A DNA stretch of 64,000 nucleotides, from NCBI GenBank assembly GCA_900473915.1, contig UCNG01000022.1:20680-84679 (forward strand), read 5' to 3'. The position numbers were made by a program, and so were the translations under genes. This DNA is from Hyphomicrobiales bacterium. GTDB lineage: Bacteria; Pseudomonadota; Alphaproteobacteria; Rhizobiales; Rhizobiaceae. Positions 27,230-36,198 of this stretch are shown in pieces. How positions within the stretch are numbered: position 1 is the stretch's first letter; the number at the start of each line of letters is the position of its first letter. Below the pieces are notes generated by a model, which searched no databases, was not told the DNA's origin, and was given only the letters and a program-made list of their open reading frames with translations.

Positions 27230-29116
27230 ATGAGTTCCCCCAAAACGGTTTCCGCCGACTCCGGCGAGACGTTCAAGACACTGCGAAATCTCTGGCCCTA
27301 TATGTGGCCTTCCGACAGGCCGGACCTTCGCATGCGCGTCGTCTGGGCCACGTTCTATCTGGTGATTTCCAAGATCGTGCTGATCCTCGTCCCCTATTTC
27401 TTCAAATGGGTGACGAACGCCTTGACCGGCCAGCTGAACCCGCCGGATTATCTTCCGCTGTTTCTGGTTGGTGCGGTGATGCTGGTGTTGGCCTATAACG
27501 GCGCCAAGATCGTACAGGCCGGTCTCAACCAGCTTCGCGACGCATTGTTTGCGAGTGTCGGCCAATATGCGGTGCGCCAGCTTGCCTATAAGACCTTCGT
27601 GCATATGCATCAGCTGTCCTTGCGGTTCCATCTGGAACGACGCACAGGCGGGCTTTCGCGCGTCATCGAGCGCGGCACCAAGGGCATCGAAACCATCGTT
27701 CGTTTCACGATCCTCAACACACTGCCCACCATTCTGGAATTTGCGCTGACGGCGGTGATTTTCGCCTTCGCCTACGGCATCTCGTACCTTCTCGTGGTGG
27801 CTGCAACCGTCTGGCTCTATACGTGGTTCACGATCAAGGCGAGTGACTGGCGCATCAATATTCGCCGCGAAATGAACAATTCCGATACGGACGCCAACAC
27901 CAAGGCGATCGACTCGCTGCTCAATTTCGAAACGGTCAAATATTTCGGCAACGAGAAAATGGAAGCCCAGCGCTTCGATGCTTCGATGGCGCGTTATGAA
28001 AAGGCGGCAACCCAGACCTGGACGTCGCTCGGCTGGCTGAACTTCGGTCAGGCCGTCATCTTTGGTGTCGGCATGGCGGTTGTCATGGTCATGTCGGCCC
28101 TGGAAGTGCGGGCCGGGACGCAATCCATCGGCGATTTCGTTTTCATCAATGCCTTGCTGATGCAGTTGTCCATTCCGCTCAACTTCATCGGCTTTATCTA
28201 TCGTGAAATCCGTCAGGGCCTGACCGATATCGAGCAGATGTTCGACCTTCTCGATGTAAAGCAGGAAGTCATCGACAAATCCAATGCGCCGGCATTGAAA
28301 ATCGAACACGGCGCAATTCGTTTCGACGACGTGCATTTCGCCTATGATGCGAACCGTCCGATCCTCAAAGGCATCAGTTTTGAAGTTCCGGCAGGGAAGA
28401 CAGTGGCGATTGTCGGGCCGTCGGGTGCGGGAAAATCGACCATCTCGCGGCTCCTGTTCCGCTTCTATGATGTCCAGTCCGGGTCGGTCTCCGTCGACGG
28501 GCAGGATGTCCGCGATGTTACGCAGGAAAGCCTGCGCAAGGTCATCGGCATGGTGCCGCAGGACACCGTGCTGTTCAACGATACGATAGCTTATAATATT
28601 CGTTATGGCCGTCCCGATGCCACGACCGAAGAAGTGGAAAAGGCAGCCGAACTGGCGCAGATTTCGGGCTTCATCAAGCATCTGCCGGAAGGCTATCAAT
28701 CCATGGTCGGCGAACGCGGCCTCAAGCTTTCGGGCGGAGAGAAACAGCGTGTTGCCATTGCCCGCACGATCCTGAAGGCCCCGCCGATCCTCATCCTCGA
28801 TGAGGCTACCTCCGCGCTCGATACGGCAACCGAGCAGGAAATCCAGTCGGCACTCGACATTGTCAGCCGGGGCCGGACCACGCTGGTAATCGCACATCGC
28901 CTGTCGACGGTGATCGGAGCGGATGAGATCATCGTCCTGAAAGACGGCCTGATTGCCGAAAGAGGCACGCACCGCATGCTGCTCAAGCACAAGGGGCTTT
29001 ATGCTTCCATGTGGGCTCGCCAGCGCGAGGCCGATGAGGCGGAAGAGCGTCTGCGCCAGGTGCGGCAAAGCGACGAACTGGGCGTCGTTTCGCGCGGTGT
29101 TCCGGCGGCGGAATAG
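27230..29116 (+). CDS. Atm1-type ABC exporter (fused membrane and ATPase domains)
   Basis: A 628-residue half transporter. A six-helix membrane domain (about residues 30-330) precedes the ATPase domain, with Walker [10 protein letters not shown], signature LSGGEKQR, Walker B ILILDEATSALD and the switch His in AHRLST. The membrane domain has IERGTKGIE and NFETVKYFGNE, as in mitochondrial Atm1/HMT1 and bacterial NaAtm1, which export glutathione-linked sulfur or metal conjugates. Coupling to an ArsR regulator with Cys triplet favours metal-glutathione export. The ATG at 27230 is preferred; a TTG at 27215 would add 5 residues. Confidence 0.92.
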   Translation: MSSPKTVSADSGETFKTLRNLWPYMWPSDRPDLRMRVVWATFYLVISKIVLILVPYFFKWVTNALTGQLNPPDYLPLFLVGAVMLVLAYNGAKIVQAGLNQLRDALFASVGQYAVRQLAYKTFVHMHQLSLRFHLERRTGGLSRVIERGTKGIETIVRFTILNTLPTILEFALTAVIFAFAYGISYLLVVAATVWLYTWFTIKASDWRINIRREMNNSDTDANTKAIDSLLNFETVKYFGNEKMEAQRFDASMARYEKAATQTWTSLGWLNFGQAVIFGVGMAVVMVMSALEVRAGTQSIGDFVFINALLMQLSIPLNFIGFIYREIRQGLTDIEQMFDLLDVKQEVIDKSNAPALKIEHGAIRFDDVHFAYDANRPILKGISFEVPAGKTVAIVGPSGAGKSTISRLLFRFYDVQSGSVSVDGQDVRDVTQESLRKVIGMVPQDTVLFNDTIAYNIRYGRPDATTEEVEKAAELAQISGFIKHLPEGYQSMVGERGLKLSGGEKQRVAIARTILKAPPILILDEATSALDTATEQEIQSALDIVSRGRTTLVIAHRLSTVIGADEIIVLKDGLIAERGTHRMLLKHKGLYASMWARQREADEAEERLRQVRQSDELGVVSRGVPAAE

Positions 29117-29140
29117 CGGGTTCGCTGGTGGTTAGTTATA

Positions 29141-29164
29141 TTAGGGCATGATCACGTGCCCTAA
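29141..29164. other. Hairpin in the gap before psd
   Basis: TTAGGGCA and TGCCCTAA are perfect 8-base arms around an 8-base loop. No T-run follows, so it is not a standard terminator; a rho-dependent end, an RNA stability element or a protein site are possible. Confidence 0.4.
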
Positions 29165-29243
29165 CAGCCGTGAATAATTTGCGAAATGGATTTTGATTCC
29201 GGATAGGATGAGGTAAATAACGGCCAAACTCAAAGGAAGAGCG

Positions 29244-29942
29244 ATGAGCCTTACTGACACTATCCGCAATACTTTCGTGCCGATCCACCGGGAAGGCTAT
29301 CCGTTTATCGCGGGCTTTTTCGTTGTTTCGCTCATTCTCGGCTGGCTCTGGGACCCGCTGTTCTGGATCGGCATGGTGCTGACCGTCTGGTGCATCTATT
29401 TCTATCGTGATCCCGAGCGCGTGACGCCGATGGACGATGATCTGGTCATCAGCCCAGCCGACGGCAAGGTTTCTTTCGTCGGTCTGGCTGTCCCGCCCGC
29501 CGAACTTGACCTCGGTGCCGAACCACGCATGCGCGTGTCGGTCTTCATGAATGTGTTTTCGGTCCACATCAACCGCTCGCCGGTGCGCGGCAAGATCGAG
29601 AAGGTCGTGCATCGTCCGGGCAAGTTCCTCAACGCGGAACTGGACAAGGCCAGCACCGAAAACGAACGCAACAGCGTCCTGATCGAAAGCCCGCACGGCA
29701 AGATCGGCGTTGTCCAGATTGCAGGTCTTGTTGCCCGACGCATTGTCTGCTGGTCCAATGAGGATGATGAATTGTCAGTGGGCGAGCGGTTCGGCCTGAT
29801 CCGCTTCGGATCGCGCGTCGATGTCTATCTTCCGGCAGAAGCGACCGTTCGCGTCGCTGTTGGCCAGACGGCTGTGGCCGGTGAAACCGTGCTGGCCGAT
29901 TACGGCAGCGTGCGCGGTGAGCCTGTGGTGCGGATCGGCTGA
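29244..29942 (+). CDS. psd: Phosphatidylserine decarboxylase
   Basis: A 232-residue short (type B) proenzyme that makes phosphatidylethanolamine. An N-terminal membrane-associated hairpin ([22 protein letters not shown]) is followed by FYRDPER and the [13 protein letters not shown] segment. Self-cleavage is expected in RFGS, between Gly189 and Ser190, giving the pyruvoyl group on the small alpha chain. The next gene, pssA, supplies the substrate; they are 4 bases apart. Confidence 0.95.
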   Translation: MSLTDTIRNTFVPIHREGYPFIAGFFVVSLILGWLWDPLFWIGMVLTVWCIYFYRDPERVTPMDDDLVISPADGKVSFVGLAVPPAELDLGAEPRMRVSVFMNVFSVHINRSPVRGKIEKVVHRPGKFLNAELDKASTENERNSVLIESPHGKIGVVQIAGLVARRIVCWSNEDDELSVGERFGLIRFGSRVDVYLPAEATVRVAVGQTAVAGETVLADYGSVRGEPVVRIG

Positions 29943-29946
29943 GCCG

Positions 29947-30798
29947 ATGGAAACACCTTTTCCGCCTTTTGAGCCCAATGGCCGCGTGGATTCATCGCGC
30001 GGCCCGAAGCTGTCGCAGATACCCCTGCGTATCGTCGTTCCCAATGTCATAACGGTTCTGGCTATCTGCGCCGGCCTTACCGGCATCCGTCTGGCCTTCG
30101 AGAACCGTTTCGAGCTCGCCGTTATGATGGTGCTCGTCGCAGCTTTTCTGGATGGAATCGACGGACGGGTCGCGCGCATGATGAAGGGATCGTCGAAGTT
30201 CGGCGCTCAGATGGATTCATTGGCCGATATCGTCAATTTCGGCGTGGCGCCTGCCTTGGTGCTCTATGCCTTCATGCTTGATCAGGCGCGCTCTTTCGGC
30301 TGGATCGCGGCACTTCTCTACGCCATTGCCTGCTGCCTGCGGCTGGCGCGTTTTAATGTCATGCTGGAAGACCCGAACCGTCCCGCATGGCAAAGCAACT
30401 ATTTCATCGGCGTGCCTGCGCCCGCCGGTGCGATGCTCGTCCTGCTGCCGGTCTATCTTGGCTTTCTCGGCCTCACCCCGACACGCGCGCTTGCTTTCGG
30501 GGTCGCGGTTTATACCGTGGCCATTGCGTTCCTGCTGGTAAGCCGCCTGCCGGTTTATAATGGCAAATCGGCTGGCAGCCTTGTCCGGCGCGATATCGTC
30601 ATGCCGCTGATCCTGTTCGTGGTGGTGTATGTCGCGTTCCTGATGAGCTTCACCTGGCAGACATTGAGCATCACGGCGCTCGCCTATCTTGCGTTTCTTC
30701 CGTTCAGTCTGGCAGCTTGGAACCGGCGCGAAGCCGCCGACCGCAAGTCTGAGGAAAAGGCCAGCACCGAAGAGGAAGTGCCGTCAGGCGACAACTGA
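29947..30798 (+). CDS. pssA: CDP-diacylglycerol-serine O-phosphatidyltransferase
   Basis: A 283-residue membrane enzyme that makes phosphatidylserine. The CDP-alcohol transferase motif is complete: DGIDGRVARMM, GAQMD and SLAD give the DG..AR..G...D...D spacing (about residues 68-92). Six or more membrane helices follow. It starts right after psd. Its last 15 bases overlap the end of the convergent ATPase gene. Confidence 0.95.
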   Translation: METPFPPFEPNGRVDSSRGPKLSQIPLRIVVPNVITVLAICAGLTGIRLAFENRFELAVMMVLVAAFLDGIDGRVARMMKGSSKFGAQMDSLADIVNFGVAPALVLYAFMLDQARSFGWIAALLYAIACCLRLARFNVMLEDPNRPAWQSNYFIGVPAPAGAMLVLLPVYLGFLGLTPTRALAFGVAVYTVAIAFLLVSRLPVYNGKSAGSLVRRDIVMPLILFVVVYVAFLMSFTWQTLSITALAYLAFLPFSLAAWNRREAADRKSEEKASTEEEVPSGDN

Positions 30799-31341
30799 TG
30801 GCAAGGCCTGCTTGATGAAATCGACGCGCTCCTGGACCGACACTTTCGGCAGGAGCGCGATTTCATATCCGAGCCGCCTGTAGGTTTTGTCCATCGCATC
30901 GAAAGTACGTTCGGCTTCCTCGAAATCCTGCTTGCGCTCTGCATCCTGCCCGAAGATTTCCGCCCATGGCGGCGCCAGGAACACGGTTCTGTTGTATCTG
31001 ACCTGGAGGGCAGCTTCTTCCATGTGTTGTGGAACCGGCAGGTCGCACAGCGTCAGATAGCCGATCACGTCGGGAACACCGCGGTCGAAGAAAACCGTAC
31101 CAGGCTGTTGTTCCGCCATCGCGTGCGAGCGCATCTCCCAGCAAAGCATCAACTCGGCAAAAAGCGTGCGATCCTTCCAGGGCAGGGCATTGCCGCCGAT
31201 AGCGACCTGATCCTGAATAATGGCGCGTCCAGCTTCAACCGTACGGGCGAAACCGTCTTTTTCAAGCGCATCGATCAGCGTGCTTTTACCGGATCCCGGC
31301 CCGCCGCTGATGATGATGAAACGTTCGTGATTTCTGGTCAT
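30784..31341 (-). CDS. AAA_28-type P-loop ATPase
   Basis: A 185-residue small nucleotide-binding protein. Walker A GGPGSGKST lies at the N-terminus (about residues 13-21), an acidic Walker B-like VFFDRGVPD near residues 82-90, and a C-terminal helical region with FEEAERTFDAMDKTYRRLGY. This matches small predicted kinases/ATPases of the AAA_28 family, whose substrate is unknown. I chose ATG 31341 because GGAGG lies 5 bases upstream. It overlaps the 3' end of pssA on the other strand. Confidence 0.85.
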   Translation of the reverse strand: MTRNHERFIIISGGPGSGKSTLIDALEKDGFARTVEAGRAIIQDQVAIGGNALPWKDRTLFAELMLCWEMRSHAMAEQQPGTVFFDRGVPDVIGYLTLCDLPVPQHMEEAALQVRYNRTVFLAPPWAEIFGQDAERKQDFEEAERTFDAMDKTYRRLGYEIALLPKVSVQERVDFIKQALPSVVA

Positions 31342-31475
31342 AGATCCTCCAATAGCAAAGGGCACGCGTGCCAAGATGGTTCGCGCGTGACGAAGGGGGC
31401 TGGAAGTGGGGGGAATTGTCCGCTGAAAGAAGCGCCGCCAGGCGGCAAGAAGCGGAAGACAATGCAATAAATAGA

Positions 31476-31505
31476 ACCGGCCTCGCTTGCAGGCAAGGCC
31501 GGAAG
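31476..31505 (-). terminator. Hairpin after the SDR gene
   Basis: CCGGCC and GGCCGG arms enclose TCGCTTGCAGGCAA, in which TTGC/GCAA pair further. The minus-strand side continues TTCTATTTATTG, a weak T-rich tail. Confidence 0.55.
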
Positions 31506-31512
31506 AAAGAAA

Positions 31513-32253
31513 TCAGCTCGGCAGATGATAGTCGAGGAAGCGGTCCTGTCGGACGTCGAAAAGTTTGCCGCTAACTTCGAGTTTCGGATCGGCAAGCTTG
31601 ACGATCTTTTCTGCAACCGATTGCGGCGTCGGCAGTGTTTCCGGATCTTCGCCCGGCATGGCCTGCGCGCGCATTGCCGTACGGGTGGCACCCGGATTGA
31701 CGGAGTTGATCTTGAGTTTCATCTGCTTCGTTTCTTCAGCCCAGCTGCGCGCCATGACTTCGACAGCAGCTTTCGAGGCAGCATAAGGCCCCCAGAAGGC
31801 GCGGCAGGTATGCGCCACGCCGGAAGAAAGCAGAATGGCACGCCCTGCATCGGAAGCGCGCAGCAGCGGATCGGTAGAACGAATGAGGCGCCACACACTG
31901 GTGACGTTGACGTTCATGACTTTCTCGAAAGTCTTGGCTTCGACATGGCCGATGGGCGATATCGTGCCGAGAACGCCCGCATTGGCGACCATGATATCGA
32001 GCTTGCCCCAGCGCTCATGAATGGAGCCGCCGAGGCGATCGATCGCTTCCATGTCGGTAATGTCGAGAGGCACCAGCGTTGCGCTGCCGCCGAGTTTGCG
32101 AATGTCGTCGTCCAGCTCTTCCAGTCCGCCGACCGTGCGCGCAACCGCGAGCACATGCGCGCCGCGTTTTGCCAGTTCAAGCGAAAGAAAATAGCCGATA
32201 CCGCGCGATGCGCCTGTTACCAGTGCAATGCGGCCCGTAAGGTCGATGCTCAT
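31513..32253 (-). CDS. Short-chain dehydrogenase/reductase
   Basis: A 246-residue classical SDR. The cofactor loop TGASRGIGYFLS is at about residues 14-25, the NAG motif in MVANAGVLG, the catalytic Ser in LLSSGVAH, and YAASK (Tyr/Lys) near residue 157. The C-terminal part (FDVRQDRFLDYHLPS) is not diagnostic. The absence of a clear Asp after beta-2 and the presence of ARTVGG hint at NADP. The substrate is unknown. It lies 73 bases downstream of purF but behind a terminator, so it is separately transcribed. Confidence 0.88.
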   Translation of the reverse strand: MSIDLTGRIALVTGASRGIGYFLSLELAKRGAHVLAVARTVGGLEELDDDIRKLGGSATLVPLDITDMEAIDRLGGSIHERWGKLDIMVANAGVLGTISPIGHVEAKTFEKVMNVNVTSVWRLIRSTDPLLRASDAGRAILLSSGVAHTCRAFWGPYAASKAAVEVMARSWAEETKQMKLKINSVNPGATRTAMRAQAMPGEDPETLPTPQSVAEKIVKLADPKLEVSGKLFDVRQDRFLDYHLPS

Positions 32254-32271
32254 CTAGTCCCCATATGTCAT

Positions 32272-32308
32272 TCAAACACAAGAAACAGGCGGCCTTTTGG
32301 GCCGCCTG
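32272..32308 (-). terminator. Terminator of purF
   Basis: CAGGCGGCC and GGCCGCCTG are perfect 9-base arms around TTTTG. On the minus strand the stem is followed by TTTCTTGTGTTT. It begins 18 bases after the purF stop. Confidence 0.9.
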
Positions 32309-32326
32309 CGTGAAAGGATTGGGCGA

Positions 32327-33817
32327 TCAGCCGTTGCTGGCGAGGAGAGACAGCGTATGGACGTTGCTCTCGCCTTCCTGATCGAGAAGACGGGTTGGAT
32401 ATTCGCCCGTAAAGTAGTGATCGGTAAAGGCCGGTGCTTTCGGATCACGTGGCTTTCCGCCCACAGCCTTGTACAGACCGTCGATGGAAAGGAAGGCCAG
32501 AGAATCCGCGCCGATATAGCGGCACATGGATTCGAGGTCTTCATGCTGGTTTGCCAGCAGCTTATCGGCATGGGGGGTGTCGATACCGTAGAAATCCGGG
32601 TGGTAAATCATGGGACTTGCCACGCGAATATGTACTTCCTTTGCGCCTGCATCGCGGATCATTTGCACGATCTTGACGGAAGTGGTGCCGCGCACGATGG
32701 AATCATCCACCAGCACCACGCGCTTGCCTTCAATCATGGCGCGGTTGGCCGAATGTTTCAGCTTCACGCCCAGCGCGCGAATTTGCTGCGTCGGCTCGAT
32801 GAAGGTGCGGCCTACATAATGGTTGCGGATGATGCCATATTCGAACGGAATGCCGCTGGCCTGCGCGAAGCCGAGAGCGGCAGGTGTGCCCCCATCGGGC
32901 ACTGGCACAACGACATCGGCCTCGATACCGGCTTCCTTGGCAAGCTCCATGCCCATGTTCTTGCGCGCAACATAGACGCTGCGACCGCCGACGACCGAGT
33001 CAGGGCGGGCGAAATAGACATATTCGAACAGGCAGAGCCGTTCTGGCTGCGGATTTTCAGCCTTGATGGATTCGGTCGTGATGGAGCCGTCTTTCTGGAT
33101 CTCGCAGATAATCACTTCGCCGTTTTCGACGTCGCGAATATATTTCGCTCCAATAATGTCGAGGGCGCAGGTTTCCGAGCAGAAGATTGGTTTCCCGTCC
33201 AGTTCGCCCATGACGAGGGGACGAATGCCGATTGGATCGCGCGCGGCGATCAGCTTGGTGCGGGTCAGCGCCAGCATGGCATAGCCGCCTTCAACCTGCC
33301 GGATGGCATCGACGAAACGGTCGGACGAGGATGAGTGGCGCGAGCGGGCAATCATATGCAGCACGACTTCCGTGTCGGATGTCGCCTGAAAGATCGCGCC
33401 GGAAGCGATCAGCTGCTTGCGGAGCGTGAGGCCGTTGGTGAAGTTGCCGTTGTGAGCGATGGCGATGCCGCCAACTTCCAGTTCCGCGAACAATGGCTGC
33501 ACATTGCGCAGGATGGTCTCGCCGGTGGTGGAATAACGCACATGGCCGATGGCGCGGTCGCCCGGCAGACGGTGCAGCGTCGCCGCATCGGTGAAATGGT
33601 CGCCGACGAGGCCCATATGACGCTCGGAATGAAAACGGCGGTTGTGATAGGAAACGATGCCGGCGGCTTCCTGTCCGCGATGCTGAAGGGCATGCAGGCC
33701 CAACGCGGTCAACGCGGCTGCGTCTTCATGGCCAAGAATGCCAAATACGCCGCACTCTTCATGCAGGGTGTCTTCATCCAGCATAAAGGAGGCATTTTCA
33801 GAAGAATGGCTGGTCAT
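32327..33817 (-). CDS. purF: Amidophosphoribosyltransferase
   Basis: A 496-residue enzyme that starts purine synthesis by transferring glutamine nitrogen to PRPP. The N-terminal Ntn glutaminase domain begins at Cys22 in EECGVFGI if translation starts at 33817, so a 21-residue propeptide must be removed; from Met12 the propeptide would be 10 residues. GLHALQHRGQEAAG follows. The PRPP site is VVLVDDSIVRGTT, and the C-terminal cysteines seen in cluster-bearing types are only partly present (MCRYIGADSLAFLS). A strong terminator follows. Confidence 0.96.
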   Translation of the reverse strand: MTSHSSENASFMLDEDTLHEECGVFGILGHEDAAALTALGLHALQHRGQEAAGIVSYHNRRFHSERHMGLVGDHFTDAATLHRLPGDRAIGHVRYSTTGETILRNVQPLFAELEVGGIAIAHNGNFTNGLTLRKQLIASGAIFQATSDTEVVLHMIARSRHSSSSDRFVDAIRQVEGGYAMLALTRTKLIAARDPIGIRPLVMGELDGKPIFCSETCALDIIGAKYIRDVENGEVIICEIQKDGSITTESIKAENPQPERLCLFEYVYFARPDSVVGGRSVYVARKNMGMELAKEAGIEADVVVPVPDGGTPAALGFAQASGIPFEYGIIRNHYVGRTFIEPTQQIRALGVKLKHSANRAMIEGKRVVLVDDSIVRGTTSVKIVQMIRDAGAKEVHIRVASPMIYHPDFYGIDTPHADKLLANQHEDLESMCRYIGADSLAFLSIDGLYKAVGGKPRDPKAPAFTDHYFTGEYPTRLLDQEGESNVHTLSLLASNG

Positions 33818-34087
33818 TGCCGCAAGGCCTTTCGATTGCAGAGGCAACTAAAGCGCCTCTCTATCACAAGATGGCTTTTTGTTAAAAGCGAAGAGTTCGC
33901 CGCTGCGTCGATATAGTCTCATGAATATCAGTATCGCACGATGCTCGCGAATAATCTCGCAAATTCCCACCTGAAATATGATCGCGGAACTGAAATGACA
34001 ATGTTTGAGCGTCAACTTGGCTATTTTGCTTCCAGAATCAGAAAAGCCGCCAGCGTGGCTGACGGTTTCCCGATAATCGAAAATGGC

Positions 34088-34663
34088 TTATTGCTGCGCA
34101 GGCGTATCGTCCGGAACCGGTGCTTCTTCCTGCTCACCGGAAGCGGGAGCATTGTGCTGCGGCTTGAACCTGTCGATCATCTGGTCAGGATTAGCTGGAA
34201 GAAGATCAATCAACTGCTGGCCAAAGGAATCGAGCATCGGCTTGGATTTGGCATTGGTTACCCATGCTGGCTGGTTGGTCGGGACAAGCCAGTTGAAGAA
34301 CAGCATGGCAACGACAACGAGAAGCACGCCGCGCACGCCACCGAACAGAAAGCCCAACGTGCGGTCGAGCGCGCCGATACGGCTGTCGATGATGAAATCG
34401 GCGATCTTCATCGTAATCAGCGACACGACAATAAGCACGACGAGGAAAACCGCGCCAGCGGCGGCGATCTTCGCAATGGTTTCGTTGTTGATATAGGGCT
34501 GCACGAAAGGTAGAACCGGCTGGTAGAAGAGATAGGCCGCAGCTGCAGCTGCCGCCCACGATACCAGCGACAGCACTTCGCGGGAGAACCCGCGAACCAT
34601 CGCCAGAACGGCTGAAACCAGCGTTATCCCGAGTAGAATTCCATCAAGCATGGTTATCGGCAT
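34088..34663 (-). CDS. cvpA: CvpA family membrane protein
   Basis: A 191-residue inner-membrane protein with four helices, beginning LDGILLGITLVSAVLAMVRGFSRE, the CvpA signature with the short charged loop after helix 1. The Gly-rich GFLFGGVRGVLLVVV segment is the other conserved part. The C-terminal 40 residues are hydrophilic and Pro/Glu-rich. CvpA is linked to envelope stress and colicin V production in E. coli, often next to purF; here purF lies downstream on the same strand, preserving that order. Confidence 0.9.
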   Translation of the reverse strand: MPITMLDGILLGITLVSAVLAMVRGFSREVLSLVSWAAAAAAAYLFYQPVLPFVQPYINNETIAKIAAAGAVFLVVLIVVSLITMKIADFIIDSRIGALDRTLGFLFGGVRGVLLVVVAMLFFNWLVPTNQPAWVTNAKSKPMLDSFGQQLIDLLPANPDQMIDRFKPQHNAPASGEQEEAPVPDDTPAQQ

Positions 34664-34776
34664 TCTGGCCTGTCCTCAGTTATTTTGCGCAATCATTTCA
34701 GTGCGCAGGGCAGTCAAAGATGCTGGAGCTTATCACCGGAAGGTTGACAGATTCTTCCAGTCATAAAACTCCAGAT

Positions 34777-36171
34777 TTATTGCTTCTTTCCGGAGCCTGA
34801 AGCCGCAATACGCGCCACAAGATCGGGCAGAGCCGAAGTTTCCATCAGACGGAAGCTGCGATCTTTCCAGAGTTCGCCGCTGCCGCCGGGCACTTCTGCC
34901 TGCCGGAAGCCGAGTTTCTCCGCTTCCTTGAGCCTCTGTACCGCATGCGTTACCGCACGAACAGCACCGGAAAGGCTGATTTCGCCGAAATAAACACAAT
35001 CTGGCGGAAGGGCAATACCGGCCATGGATGAAACCAGTGCGGCAGCCACAGCTATATCCGCAGCGGGCTCGCTGATGCGATAACCGCCTGCAACATTCAG
35101 ATAAACATCGTGCTGGCCGAAACGAACGCCGCAATGCGATTCGAGAACGGCAAGGATCATGGCAAGTCGCCCGCCATCCCAGCCGACGACCGCGCGACGC
35201 GGCGTGCCGAGCGAGGAGGGCGCGACAAGCGCCTGAATTTCCACCAGCACTGGGCGCGTGCCCTCCATGCCGGCGAAGACGGCGGCGCCGGGAGCCTTGG
35301 CATTGCGCTCGCCGAGGAAAAGTTCAGACGGATTGGACACTTCGCGCAAGCCGCCATCCGACATTTCGAAAACGCCGATTTCGTCGGTCGGGCCGAAGCG
35401 GTTCTTCACCGTTCTCAGAATGCGGTAGTGGTGACCGCCTTCACCCTCGAAATAAAGAACACCGTCAACCATGTGCTCGACCACGCGGGGACCGGCGATC
35501 TGGCCCTCCTTGGTCACGTGGCCGACCAGCACAACCGCTGCGCCTGTCTGCTTGGCATAGCGGATCAGCGCCTGTGCCGACGAGCGTACCTGCGTGACCG
35601 TGCCGGGCGCGGAATCCGCCATGTCGGTCCACAGCGTCTGGATGGAATCGATGATGACGAGATCGGGCCGTTTGGCGTCTGAAATGGTGGCGATAATGTC
35701 TTCGACATTGGTCTCCGCAGCAAGCTCCACCGCCGACGAGGCCACGCCCAGACGTTGGGCCCGCAAGCGGATCTGTGCGACCGCTTCTTCACCTGAAACA
35801 TAGACAATGCGATGACCGCGATTGGAAAGGGCAGCGGCAGCCTGTGTCAAAAGCGTGGATTTGCCGATACCGGGATCGCCGCCGATCAGAAGCGCAGAAC
35901 CGCGCACGAAACCACCGCCGGTAACGCGGTCAAGCTCGCTGATGCCGGAAATGATGCGCGGCGCGTCCTCTATATCGCCGGAAAGCGACGTGAGGGCGAC
36001 AGCGCGCCCCTTGCGCTTGGACAGCATGGCGCCCGGCCCAGAGCCGATGCCGCTATTCGTGCCTTCCTCAACGAGCGTGTTCCACTCGCCGCAGGAGTCG
36101 CACTTGCCCGCCCAGCGCGAATGGACCGTGCCGCAATTCTGGCAGATGAACTGAACACGCGCCTTGGCCAT
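34777..36171 (-). CDS. radA: DNA repair protein RadA (Sms)
   Basis: A 464-residue RecA-like helicase involved in branch migration during recombination. The N-terminal zinc finger is CQNCG...KCDSCGEWN (about residues 10-31), Walker A is GGDPGIGKST (about 98-107), and the KNRFG motif is seen in VKNRFGPTDE (about 250). The C-terminal Lon-protease-like domain (LGTPRRAVVGWDGGR onward) lacks peptidase function, as in the family. Overall length and domain order are standard. It lies between cvpA and dnaB, all on the minus strand. Confidence 0.97.
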   Translation of the reverse strand: MAKARVQFICQNCGTVHSRWAGKCDSCGEWNTLVEEGTNSGIGSGPGAMLSKRKGRAVALTSLSGDIEDAPRIISGISELDRVTGGGFVRGSALLIGGDPGIGKSTLLTQAAAALSNRGHRIVYVSGEEAVAQIRLRAQRLGVASSAVELAAETNVEDIIATISDAKRPDLVIIDSIQTLWTDMADSAPGTVTQVRSSAQALIRYAKQTGAAVVLVGHVTKEGQIAGPRVVEHMVDGVLYFEGEGGHHYRILRTVKNRFGPTDEIGVFEMSDGGLREVSNPSELFLGERNAKAPGAAVFAGMEGTRPVLVEIQALVAPSSLGTPRRAVVGWDGGRLAMILAVLESHCGVRFGQHDVYLNVAGGYRISEPAADIAVAAALVSSMAGIALPPDCVYFGEISLSGAVRAVTHAVQRLKEAEKLGFRQAEVPGGSGELWKDRSFRLMETSALPDLVARIAASGSGKKQ

Positions 36172-36198
36172 CAGACGCGCTCCATCGCAAATGTGAGT

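Noticed and set aside
26768-29068. 766-codon open frame on the minus strand opposite the ArsR and ABC exporter genes
   Set aside because: It mirrors two genes with full motif sets, is rich in His, Arg and Asp as expected of antisense frames in GC-rich DNA, and shows no recognisable domain.
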